Position numbers and translations under genes: made by a program. A model generated the notes under the pieces. That model did no database searches, was not told the origin of the DNA, and saw only the letters and a program-made list of their open reading frames with translations. Shown one piece after another: positions 51,853 through 59,783 of a stretch of DNA of 64,000 nucleotides (position 1 is the stretch's first letter; every line of letters begins with the position of its first letter). This stretch comes from Anabaena azotica FACHB-119 (GTDB lineage: Bacteria > Cyanobacteriota > Cyanobacteriia > Cyanobacteriales > Nostocaceae), in assembly GCF_014697625.1 (NCBI RefSeq), contig NZ_JACJSG010000024.1, forward strand, positions 1 through 64,000. Direction: 5' to 3'.

Positions 51853-52147
51853 TATAGCAGGGGACAGGTGATAGGTTACAGGTGAGTCCATTCCTGTAGG
51901 CGGTGAGTGCAGTGCTGCGGGAGGGTTTCCCTCTCTCCGAGACGCTTACGCGAACCGCAGGCAACTGCCGTTAGCGCAGCGTTAGCGAGCTTGCGAGCTT
52001 CACCCGGAGGGGTTTCCCGCGCCCTGGTAACTGGCGTTCGCCGCAGGCGTTCTCGTCAGAGTACCCGGAGGGTGACAGGTTCAGAACCTGCTTACTATAA
52101 AGATTTTTTGATTCATCAATGTCCTAACCTATGTGCCTACTGCTATA
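51853..52147 (+). repeat. TATAGCAG-family element with a nested GC-rich repeat
   Basis: The copy begins ATATAGCAGGGGACAGGTGA and ends TATGTGCCTACTGCTATAA. Between about 51887 and 52071 it is split by a GC-rich segment with the words GAGACGCTTACGCGAACCGC, GTTAGCGCAGCGTTAGCGAG and TTCGCCGCAGGCGTTCTCG, itself palindromic. Without the insert the element would be about 110 bases. Confidence 0.85.
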
Positions 52148-52261
52148 AATTTAACGTGAGTTCGATGAACCTCTCCCTCCCAACCTCTTACTCCCCTCTC
52201 CTCGTAGGAGAGGGGTTGGGGGTGAGGTCAAAACAACGCTGGTCGAACTCACGTTAAATTT
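52147..52261. repeat. MITE-like element with AAATTTAACGTGAGTTCGA ends
   Basis: The 19-base ends (52147-52165 and 52243-52261) are exact inverted repeats. The interior contains CCCCTCTCC...GGAGAGGGG complementary tracts. The left edge abuts the TATAGCAG element. Confidence 0.9.
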
Positions 52262-52395
52262 AAAATTTTTGTAAAGATACAACAATATCAACATAATTTC
52301 TTATAAATTACTTCAGTAATATTTCCCTTGGCTCTGCAACTATTACAACCTTAACGTATTGATATCTCAGATTAATCATCAAAACTAAGTATTCA

Positions 52396-52698
52396 ATGCG
52401 TAATTTTTTTGTTACTACCTTATTATTTAGCCAAGCTTTGATATTGCTACCATGCCAAGCTCAAACTGTTAGAGAATCAGAGCAGCCAGCTAACAATCCT
52501 GTATCTATATCTTCAGAAACAATTTCTAACACAAACAAAACTTCATCGGCTAGATCCAGCAATTCTCCTAATTCTAGCGAGTTGAAAACAGAAATTGCTT
52601 CGGACACGAACAGTAGTGAACCATCAGTAGCTAATCAACCTAGCTCAAGGATTCCCATATTTAGTAGGATTTTCTTTCATCCTTCGATGCAACAGTAG
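52396..52698 (+). CDS. Small secreted hypothetical protein
   Basis: The 100-residue protein has a signal peptide (RNFFVTTLLFSQALILLPC followed by QAQ). A lipobox is not convincing, because the residue before Cys is Pro. The mature part is a Ser/Asn/Thr-rich low-complexity stretch with no predicted fold (NTNKTSSARSSNSPNSSE). The function is unknown. It is convergent to the porin gene, with a degenerate repeat in between. Confidence 0.6.
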   Translation: MRNFFVTTLLFSQALILLPCQAQTVRESEQPANNPVSISSETISNTNKTSSARSSNSPNSSELKTEIASDTNSSEPSVANQPSSRIPIFSRIFFHPSMQQ

Positions 52699-52791
52699 AT
52701 TTACATAAAAATAGGGGTATGGGGGTGTAAGTTTTCAAAACCTACACTCCCACACCCAGTTTGAACAGATAATCTTGTTGCGTAAATCCTG
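52697..52791. repeat. Relative of the AGGACTTACGCA element
   Basis: AGATTTACAT at the left and TTGCGTAAATCCT at the right, with GGGGGTGTAAG and CTACACTCCCACACCCAG inside, match the 1718-1858 element in order of modules. Confidence 0.7.
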
Positions 52792-52803
52792 TATAAATTC
52801 GAC

Positions 52804-54483
52804 TTAAAAGCTGAAAGTACTGCGGAGTATACCGATAGTAACAGGATCATTATCAGGTGTATGACCGGGTTCTATGATATGAATTATCCCTGGTGTCAGG
52901 CTGATATTATCAGTTAACTGAAAACGATAAAATGCTTCAATTTGAGTAGTCGTTCCCGGTTGTCCTCCTGCAAGTCCTCTACCAGAATTATTCTTGTCGG
53001 GGACATTACTACCTTCAGGTAAGTCACTGCTAATAATTTTTGGCGGTTGTCCAATATAAATTCCACCTAGATTACCTTTAGCAAATAAATCAGGGAAATT
53101 CATAAACACCATATAATTGGTTGTCTCTACATTTCCTGAACTACCAGGAATGTAGGAGTTGGTGTAACCACCCCATGCACCTAAAGCGACACGCGGCGAA
53201 ATTTGCCAGTTTACGGTAGCACCAACAGCATTCGTTTGTAGAGGTTCTGAATTAGCGGTTAAGCAATCATCACCGACCGCACTTAACCAACAACCGTCAG
53301 GAGCATAGTTGTTGACGTAGTATAAGCTCACATCTAGATTATCATTTGGCGTTAACAACAACTGTAAACCTGTAGTAGTTTTGCCATTAAATAGACCAGT
53401 TTTTTTACTGGGATTGTCGGGCGTATTACTAGTATAAATGGCTTGCAAACTGGCACGTTTAGCAAATTGCCAATCGAAGGCTACACCACCACGACCAAAG
53501 CCTATATTTAAAATTGGGTTTCTCTGGGCGAAATAAGATAATGGGCCTGTAGCCGCACTTTCTACTCGATTTGGGCCTCGGAAGGCGTTTGTCATGTTTA
53601 CGCCTTCTGTTCCTATCATTAAGGCTAAGTTATCTGTTATTAACCAGCGATAATTGAGGTCACTGATGATTAGTTGATCTTTTATGGGATATTCGTAGCC
53701 GAGAAATACATCATTGCGAGAAACATTATTGCCAAATCTAGGCGCAGTGTTACCAGCAGTATACAAAAGATTTGTGACTAGGTAACTGCGGGGAGTAAAT
53801 TGGCTAGTTAAAGATAACTGTGTTAAAGAGAGAAGGTTAACATTTGTTCCAGCATCATCTGTATCTTTCTGACCGTCTCTAGGGTTGACATCACCGCGAT
53901 TGCTAGTCCGCCCTTGCACCCCAGCGATTAACAATCCACGGAGTTTAGTAGTAGGAGAAAATTGTTTGGCGGCTATATCGGCGGTACGGGATTCTAGACT
54001 GTCAATTCGACCGCGTACAGTCGCTAATTCACCAGCAAACTCTTCCCGCAATTTCTGCAATGTTGCTAAATCTTCTTTGGTGACTAAATCACTAGTGGTT
54101 GTGGTGATGAGTTCATTGATGCGAGTTAAGCAAGTATTCACACCAGCAGCAAATTCATATCTGCTGATCGCCCTATTACCCCTATATGTGCCATTGGGAT
54201 AACCAGCTATACAGCCATACCGTTCGACTAAAGACTGTAATGCTTGGAATGCCCAATCTGTAGATTCTACATCCTGTAATTGGGAAACCGATGTGACTTG
54301 TGACATCGGTTCTTGGCTTTCTGTTGAGGAAGCTAAGAGATTGAGGTCTGGACTTTCATTAGCTTCGGAAATTGGGTATTCTTGAGCGATCGCTTTTTGG
54401 GTAACTCCGCTTACTTGTGCAACTATTAGACAGACGGCAACCCAGAATACATATTTACTAGAGTACAGTACGGTTTTTTTCAA
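52804..54483 (-). CDS. SLH-domain porin (OprB/iron-uptake porin type)
   Basis: The 559-residue outer membrane protein has a signal peptide (1-33), an S-layer homology domain (about 65-125: VESTDWAFQALQSLVERYG, AISRYEFAAG) that tethers it to the peptidoglycan, a coiled coil (about 130-170) and a C-terminal beta-barrel of the carbohydrate-selective OprB type ending in the aromatic strand GILRSTFSF. Cyanobacterial members are the main outer-membrane porins; relatives transport inorganic ions. It is alone and divergent from 54922. Confidence 0.92.
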   Translation of the reverse strand: MKKTVLYSSKYVFWVAVCLIVAQVSGVTQKAIAQEYPISEANESPDLNLLASSTESQEPMSQVTSVSQLQDVESTDWAFQALQSLVERYGCIAGYPNGTYRGNRAISRYEFAAGVNTCLTRINELITTTTSDLVTKEDLATLQKLREEFAGELATVRGRIDSLESRTADIAAKQFSPTTKLRGLLIAGVQGRTSNRGDVNPRDGQKDTDDAGTNVNLLSLTQLSLTSQFTPRSYLVTNLLYTAGNTAPRFGNNVSRNDVFLGYEYPIKDQLIISDLNYRWLITDNLALMIGTEGVNMTNAFRGPNRVESAATGPLSYFAQRNPILNIGFGRGGVAFDWQFAKRASLQAIYTSNTPDNPSKKTGLFNGKTTTGLQLLLTPNDNLDVSLYYVNNYAPDGCWLSAVGDDCLTANSEPLQTNAVGATVNWQISPRVALGAWGGYTNSYIPGSSGNVETTNYMVFMNFPDLFAKGNLGGIYIGQPPKIISSDLPEGSNVPDKNNSGRGLAGGQPGTTTQIEAFYRFQLTDNISLTPGIIHIIEPGHTPDNDPVTIGILRSTFSF

Positions 54484-54921
54484 TTTTTTTACACTTCGGC
54501 TTATCTAGTATTACGTATAAAGTATATTTAAGTAATTCTAGTATCACCTGAGTAAATTTACGATTTTACAATCACCCTTTACTAGAGCAAAGTTGCACTG
54601 TGTTTTTACAAAAAAAATATTCTGTGATATCCCTACTTTTTAATTTTATTTTCAGTTTCTGGTAATACATTAATAACATCATATTGTTCCCTTTCTCAAG
54701 GTAGAACGATTTACTTTTAATTAGGACTTACGTCAGTGTCATTATCAAACTAACTGTAAGGTGCGTCAGCCCCAATAATTCCGTACAGATTCAAGCATTT
54801 TCCACATCTGACGCACCCTACCCCAAGTGCCAGTCCTGTTAATAAAATTTTGTCAGTACATTTGAAAGTATAGGTTATAATTTTTACAAATTTTATTATG
54901 GTCTTGGTGATTTCCTAAATT
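54484..54921. other. Intergenic region between divergent genes
   Basis: The 438 bases are AT-rich. At about 54758-54830 there is an inverted repeat (GTAAGGTGCGTCAG and CTGACGCACCCTAC) preceded by a lone AGGACTTACG end. I cannot place promoters with confidence. Confidence 0.65.
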
Positions 54922-56646
54922 ATGGATACACTTGCTTATTTGTATTTAGCTGAGACTTATGAAGCACCTACTAGCGAAGTAACTTTCCCTGAAATATCTT
55001 ACCCAAAAAACCAAAGTAAAGCCTTGATGTTGGCGGTTTCCTTTGCTATGGGTTCTTTGAGTGGGTATTTTCCGGCTACGGCTGCTTTGAAAAAAGGCCA
55101 AAGAAATGCTCAGGTGATGTCACTCCAGCAAAAATTAAGAGCAACTGGATATTTTTCGCAAGCTGCTACCGGGTATTTTGGCCCTGTGACGGAAGCGGCG
55201 GTGAAGAGATTTCAACAAGATAATGGGTTAAAGGCTGATGGTATTGTCGGCGCAGCAACCTTAGCAGCATTAAATTTTAATATGGGTGCATCAGATTCTC
55301 CTGTTGCATCGCCTCAAACAGTGGAAACTAAATCTGCTTTGAAAAAAGGTGATATTAGCGATCGCGTCATTTCTTTACAAGAAAAATTACAAGCTGATGG
55401 ATATTATATAGGAGATATTAACGGTATTTTTGATGATGCAACTCAAGCGGCTGTAATTCGATTTCAAAAAGCTAATCTCCTCGTTGCTGATGGTATTGTT
55501 GGCAAAATCACAGCATCTGTTTTAGAATCCAATTCCAGAAAATTAGCTAATTCTCTTCCCCGAAAAACTACACTTAAACCTTTTCTGGCTGAAGAACCAC
55601 AACCACAAAAGCAGGTAGAAATTGCACCCCAATCAGTAACGCCTCCCGACCCTTCATCAAAAATGAGGCTAATCAAAACTATCTCTGGGAGAATTTCCCC
55701 TAAATCTGTAGTTTATTCGGGCAACGGTTTATTTTTTGCCCAAAATATGATGTATAACCATACAATTACCGTGTATAATCGCGACTATGAATTAGTCAAA
55801 GTTATTCCCGATGAAGTAGATTTGTCTAAATATGGGCATTCCCAGTTTAAAGGTAAGTATAGAGGTTCACCAGTTGAAGCTAGTTTTTCCCATAATGGTA
55901 AGTATGCTTGGGTGTCTAATTATCAAATGTATGGGCGAGGCTTTAACAAACCTGGTGATGATAGATGTAACCCATCTCAAAAAACTGACAAGAGTTTTTT
56001 ATATCGCATCAATACAGAAACTCTCAAAATTGACCGAGTTATTCCTGTTGGTTCTGTACCCAAATTTGTAGCTGCATCCGGTGATGGAAACCTAGTATTA
56101 GTTAGTAATTGGTGTTCTTGGGATTTGAGTGTAGTAGATGCTAATCAAAACCGGGAAATCAAACGCATTCCACTAGGACGATATCCTCGCGGAATTGTTG
56201 TTGATGCAGCTTCAGAAACCGCCTATGTTGCCATCATGGGTGCTTACGAAATTGCTAAAGTGAACCTCAAAGATTTTTCTGTAAGTCGGCTAAGAAATAT
56301 TGGTCGTTCACCACGTCATTTAAATCTTGACCCATCAGGTAAATATCTCTATGCTTCCTTAAATGGCGAAGGTAAAATTGCCAAAATTAGTTTACCTGAA
56401 GGTAGAGTAATAGATAAAGTTGCTACAGGCGATGCTCCTCGTAGTATGGTTTTATCGGCTGATGGGGAAATTATTTATGTTGTAAATTACGGCGAAGATA
56501 CAGTTAGTAAAGTTCGTACTAGCGATATGAAAGTTTTACAAAAAGTCAAAGTGGAACCTAATCCTATAGGTATTACTTACGACCCAGAAAAAAAGGAAGT
56601 TTGGGTAGCTTGTTATTCTGGTAATATTATGATTTTTCAAGATTAG
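54922..56646 (+). CDS. Peptidoglycan-binding and YVTN beta-propeller fusion protein
   Basis: The 574-residue protein has a hydrophobic segment near residues 34-54 (an internal signal-anchor), two PG_binding_1 repeats (about 58-115 and 140-195; QQKLRATGYF and QEKLQADGYY), a Pro/Lys-rich linker and a C-terminal propeller (about 245-574) with YVTN-type blades such as GDGNLVLVSN, PSGKYLYASL and ADGEIIYVVN. The order suggests a wall-tethered lactonase-like propeller in the periplasm. No catalytic residues are recognised, so the propeller may bind a ligand. Confidence 0.85.
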   Translation: MDTLAYLYLAETYEAPTSEVTFPEISYPKNQSKALMLAVSFAMGSLSGYFPATAALKKGQRNAQVMSLQQKLRATGYFSQAATGYFGPVTEAAVKRFQQDNGLKADGIVGAATLAALNFNMGASDSPVASPQTVETKSALKKGDISDRVISLQEKLQADGYYIGDINGIFDDATQAAVIRFQKANLLVADGIVGKITASVLESNSRKLANSLPRKTTLKPFLAEEPQPQKQVEIAPQSVTPPDPSSKMRLIKTISGRISPKSVVYSGNGLFFAQNMMYNHTITVYNRDYELVKVIPDEVDLSKYGHSQFKGKYRGSPVEASFSHNGKYAWVSNYQMYGRGFNKPGDDRCNPSQKTDKSFLYRINTETLKIDRVIPVGSVPKFVAASGDGNLVLVSNWCSWDLSVVDANQNREIKRIPLGRYPRGIVVDAASETAYVAIMGAYEIAKVNLKDFSVSRLRNIGRSPRHLNLDPSGKYLYASLNGEGKIAKISLPEGRVIDKVATGDAPRSMVLSADGEIIYVVNYGEDTVSKVRTSDMKVLQKVKVEPNPIGITYDPEKKEVWVACYSGNIMIFQD

Positions 56647-57013
56647 AAGTTTCTAGTGGCTTGTCTAACCTAAAATGTTGCATTATTCCTTTCTTGTAGG
56701 ATGGGCATCTTGCCCGTCCGGTGCGGGCAAGATGCCCACACCACAAGATTTATTTTTATTGCAACATTTTAGCCTTGCCACGCCAATATGGTGTGTTAGC
56801 CCAAGATAACACACCATTTTAGTAAAAATTAATCAATAGATTATCCAAATTGACTTTTATTCGGGTGCATCACTATAAATATTTTCTGTATAATAGCTCA
56901 TCGGTAATTGTTTTTTAGGATTACCAATCACCAACTACCAACTCCCACGATATGATCAATGTTTAAGCAAACATGATATTATTTCACTTTCTACTCTTAG
57001 GAATAGTTTTCTT
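56647..57013. other. Gap with an inverted-repeat element
   Basis: The gap holds the element 56656-56781. The rest (56782-57013) is AT-rich with a few CCAACTACC-type heptamers before the ATPase gene. Confidence 0.7.
56656..56781. repeat. MITE-like element with GTGGCTTGTC ends
   Basis: GTGGCTTGTCTAACCTAAAA TGTTGCA faces TGCAACATTTTAGCCTTGCC AC. The interior has GGGCATCTTGCCCGTCC and GGGCAAGATGCCCAC. A single end of the same type (GTGGCTTGTCAAGGCTAAAA) lies at 25770-25797. Confidence 0.8.
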
Positions 57014-58123
57014 ATGCTGCAAAGACTATATATACACAACTTTAGATGCCTAGAAAACTTTGAACTACCTCTAAAGGGTCTGTCCTCTGCTCTCTTAATT
57101 GGCAAAAACGGTGCAGGTAAATCAACTATTGCTAGTGCATTAGAAGTTCTTCAGTCTGTTGGTAGAGGTATAAATAGAGTTGCCCAACTTGTCCAGCCGA
57201 AAGATTTAGTTCGTGGCAGATCAGATGTGCCAATTCGCTTTGAGATAGAAGTATTAATTAAGCAGAAATTATATAGATATGTCTTAGCTTTAGAGTTGCC
57301 AGAAAATTTTAAAGAACTGCGAATTTTTGAAGAACAACTGTTAGTTTCAGGAGAGCCAATCTACTCTCGAAAAGCAGCCCAAGTCAATCTGTATAATAGT
57401 CCACAAAATCGTGAGGCGCAATTTCTCGTAGACTGGCATTTAGTAGCCCTTCCAGTAATTCAGGAGCAATCAGAGACTGATCCGCTTCGGATTTTCAAGA
57501 ATTGGCTGGCTCACATGATCATTTTAGCCCCGATACCCAGTTTGATAACTGGAGAGTCCAACGGTGAAACTTTGGAGCCAAAGCGAGAGGGTTCAAACTT
57601 TGGAGAGTGGATTTCTGGGTTACTTAGTCGTTATCCGGCTGCTTACACACAGATTGATAAATATCTGCGAGAAGTTATGCCTGATATTCAGGATTTTCTC
57701 AATGAACAGACTGGCAAAGATTCTAAAAGTATGATTGTGAGATTTGAAGCAAAAAATGCCAATCTAAGTATTGAATTTAAAGATTTATCTGATGGGGAAA
57801 AATGCTTTTTTCTTTGTGCTGTCGTCTTAGCTGCTAATAAATTTTATGGGCCTCTTTTTTGCTTTTGGGACGAACCTGATAACTATTTATCCTTGTCCGA
57901 GGTTGGACATTTCGTGGCTTCATTGCGACGCTCATTTAAAGATAGTGGGCAGATTTTAGTAACTTCTCATAATCCTGAAGCAATCCGAAAATTTTCTCAT
58001 GAAAATACTTTATTTTTGGATCGAAAAACTCACTTAGAACCAACTTTAGTCAGACTGCTCAGTGATATCCCTGTTCAAGGTGATCTTATAGATAACTTGA
58101 TTCTTGGTGATATAGAACTATGA
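57014..58123 (+). CDS. OLD/RecF-like AAA ATPase (first gene of a coupled pair)
   Basis: The 369-residue protein is an ABC/SMC-type ATPase: Walker A GKNGAGKS (30-37), signature LSDGEK (258-263), Walker B CFWDEPDN (Asp286, Glu287) and the H loop SHNPEA (His319). It has no fused nuclease domain and no long coiled coil, unlike SMC or full OLD proteins. Its stop overlaps the start of the next gene by four bases (ATGA), so the two are translated together. Similar ATPases head several phage-defence modules. This is a strong candidate for such a role but unproven. Confidence 0.87.
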   Translation: MLQRLYIHNFRCLENFELPLKGLSSALLIGKNGAGKSTIASALEVLQSVGRGINRVAQLVQPKDLVRGRSDVPIRFEIEVLIKQKLYRYVLALELPENFKELRIFEEQLLVSGEPIYSRKAAQVNLYNSPQNREAQFLVDWHLVALPVIQEQSETDPLRIFKNWLAHMIILAPIPSLITGESNGETLEPKREGSNFGEWISGLLSRYPAAYTQIDKYLREVMPDIQDFLNEQTGKDSKSMIVRFEAKNANLSIEFKDLSDGEKCFFLCAVVLAANKFYGPLFCFWDEPDNYLSLSEVGHFVASLRRSFKDSGQILVTSHNPEAIRKFSHENTLFLDRKTHLEPTLVRLLSDIPVQGDLIDNLILGDIEL

Positions 58124-58608
58124 GCATCAATAAATATCAACCGCACCTCGTTGTTTTACCTGAAGATGATGCTGATCGCCAAATCGCCAACGGATTTATT
58201 CTTGATTCAAATCTTAACGACCGTGCTATTCAAATCCTACCACCTGCTGGTGGATGGGGAAAAGTTGTGGAGCAATTTTTGGCAGTTCATGTTCCTGAAA
58301 TGCGAAAGTTTCCAGAGAGATTCATTGTTTTACTGATTGATTTCGATGATCAGCAGGACACAAGATTTGATTATGTTAAGAATCAGATTCCAGATGAAAT
58401 TATTGATAGAGTATTTATTATTGGAGTGCTATCAGAACCAGAGGCTCTTAGGGCAAAGACTAACAAAAATTTTGAAACAATTGGAGAGACTCTTGCAAAA
58501 GATTGCTCACAAAACACAAATGAATTATGGGGACATGAGCTTTTACGACACAATAAAGCTGAGTTAGATCGTATAGTTGTATCTGTCAAACCATTTCTAT
58601 TTAAATAA
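58120..58608 (+). CDS. TOPRIM-like partner of the ATPase
   Basis: The 162-residue protein shows the order expected of a TOPRIM fold: a first strand with Glu (LVVLPEDDAD, residues 10-19), a Gly-rich turn (PPAGGWGKV), a strand with the DxD pattern (VLLIDFDDQ near 70-78) and a last strand (VFIIGVLSEPEAL). OLD-type systems usually fuse this domain to the ATPase; here it is separate. I do not know a named family for it; DUF4276 or RloB-like proteins are the nearest concept. It may be a metal-dependent nuclease. Confidence 0.6.
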   Translation: MSINKYQPHLVVLPEDDADRQIANGFILDSNLNDRAIQILPPAGGWGKVVEQFLAVHVPEMRKFPERFIVLLIDFDDQQDTRFDYVKNQIPDEIIDRVFIIGVLSEPEALRAKTNKNFETIGETLAKDCSQNTNELWGHELLRHNKAELDRIVVSVKPFLFK

Positions 58609-58919
58609 ATACTTATAAATAAAATAGGGAAAGTATTAGCTTTCCCTTTACTGCTAAACAAATGCTAAAGCTCCCATACTTAACAGCAATAGCTTTTAGC
58701 CTATTTAGTTGCTTCCTAATCTTATTCAAGCTAATTTATCAGAAAATATATTCAGACTAAAGTCACAATTATATCCATGACTTTAGTCACGGTTAAAGTA
58801 AACAGCATATATAAATTTATGGCTAAGGTAATACTAATTAATAGTGGTAAGATTCAAAAAATTTATTAAGATAGAGTTTGTGACTTGATGCTTTGACTCT
58901 TAATTGATTTTTGTTCCCT
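58609..58919. other. Gap after the ATPase/TOPRIM pair
   Basis: A weak hairpin (AGGGAAAG at 58626-58633 with CTTTCCCT at 58640-58647) may end the pair's transcript. GACTAAAGTCAC and GACTTTAGTCACGG (58755-58795) form another palindrome. No gene is seen. Confidence 0.6.
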
Positions 58920-59714
58920 ATGTGTAGATTAATTGGCTATCTTGGCAAAAGTATTCGCTTGGATGAATTGTTATATAAACCAGAACATTCTCTACATGAA
59001 CAAAGTTATAATTCTCTGGAGTTAAAATCTGGAGTGGTATGTGCAGATGGTGTTGGTATAGGCTGGTACGATGAAGGGGGGAAATCATTTATTTACCGTA
59101 ATACTATCCCACTTTGGCATGATTCAAATTTGCAAGAATTAAGCCAATATGTACAAGCTCATTGTACTGTAGGTTATGCAAGATTAGCTGGAGTAGGTGA
59201 ACCACTGGATATTAGTAATTGTCAGCCGTTCCGTAGTGGGAAACTTTTGTTTGTTCATAATGGTGAAATATTGAGCTTTCAGCAGACATTATATAGACCA
59301 ATACGTGATAGCCTTGCTGATTCAACGTATAATTTGATTAAAGGTCAGACTGATTCTGAACACATTTTCGCTCTACTTGTAGAAATGTGGCAGTCATTTC
59401 CAGATAGTAATCTGGTGTCAGCTATAGGGATGACGCTACAAAGATTGACTGATTTAGCGCAAAAACATGATACCAGCTTTAGTGCTAATATGATTGTGAG
59501 TGATGGTCAGGCGATCGCAGCAGTGCGTTACGCCTATGGTATGGAAGCACCTACCCTTTATTGGTGTTGTGATGACAGTCAGCCAAACGGTGTTACTGTT
59601 GCATCTGAACCTTTATCTCAGGACAATTGGATAGCCTTTCCAGAACAAAGTATTTTATTGGTGGAATCAGATGATTTAGTGCCTAGAATTATAGCTTGGG
59701 AGAAATATTTTTAG
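58920..59714 (+). CDS. egtC: Class II glutamine amidotransferase, EgtC type
   Basis: The Ntn-hydrolase has its catalytic Cys directly after the initiator Met (MCRLIGYLG), which fixes the start at 58920 and not at the upstream TTG (58911). The conserved GYARLAG, VHNGEI and GQTDSEHIF motifs of the glutaminase domain are present. The length of about 264 residues matches EgtC, which removes gamma-glutamate from hercynylcysteine sulfoxide in ergothioneine synthesis. No other egt gene is adjacent, so the pathway link is by similarity only. A lone GGACTTTAGTCC half-repeat follows. Confidence 0.72.
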   Translation: MCRLIGYLGKSIRLDELLYKPEHSLHEQSYNSLELKSGVVCADGVGIGWYDEGGKSFIYRNTIPLWHDSNLQELSQYVQAHCTVGYARLAGVGEPLDISNCQPFRSGKLLFVHNGEILSFQQTLYRPIRDSLADSTYNLIKGQTDSEHIFALLVEMWQSFPDSNLVSAIGMTLQRLTDLAQKHDTSFSANMIVSDGQAIAAVRYAYGMEAPTLYWCCDDSQPNGVTVASEPLSQDNWIAFPEQSILLVESDDLVPRIIAWEKYF

Positions 59715-59728
59715 TTCACTGTGACAAG

Positions 59729-59762
59729 GTTTGTAGTAAGGACTTTAGTCCTTATTACGAAC
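59729..59762. repeat. Half copy of the GGACTTTAGTCC element
   Basis: TTGTAGTAAGGACTTTAGTC followed by CTTATTACGAAC is a half-length relative of 26911-26964 and 41211-41265. Confidence 0.75.
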
Positions 59763-59783
59763 TCTAATTTTTTGCCAGTTATT

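Larger units (their letters stand above)
51648..52395. other. Intergenic region made mostly of repeats
   Basis: Of the 748 bases, 51853-52147 is a TATAGCAG element carrying a nested GC-rich insert and 52147-52261 is another inverted-repeat element. The remaining AT-rich parts show no gene. Confidence 0.75.
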
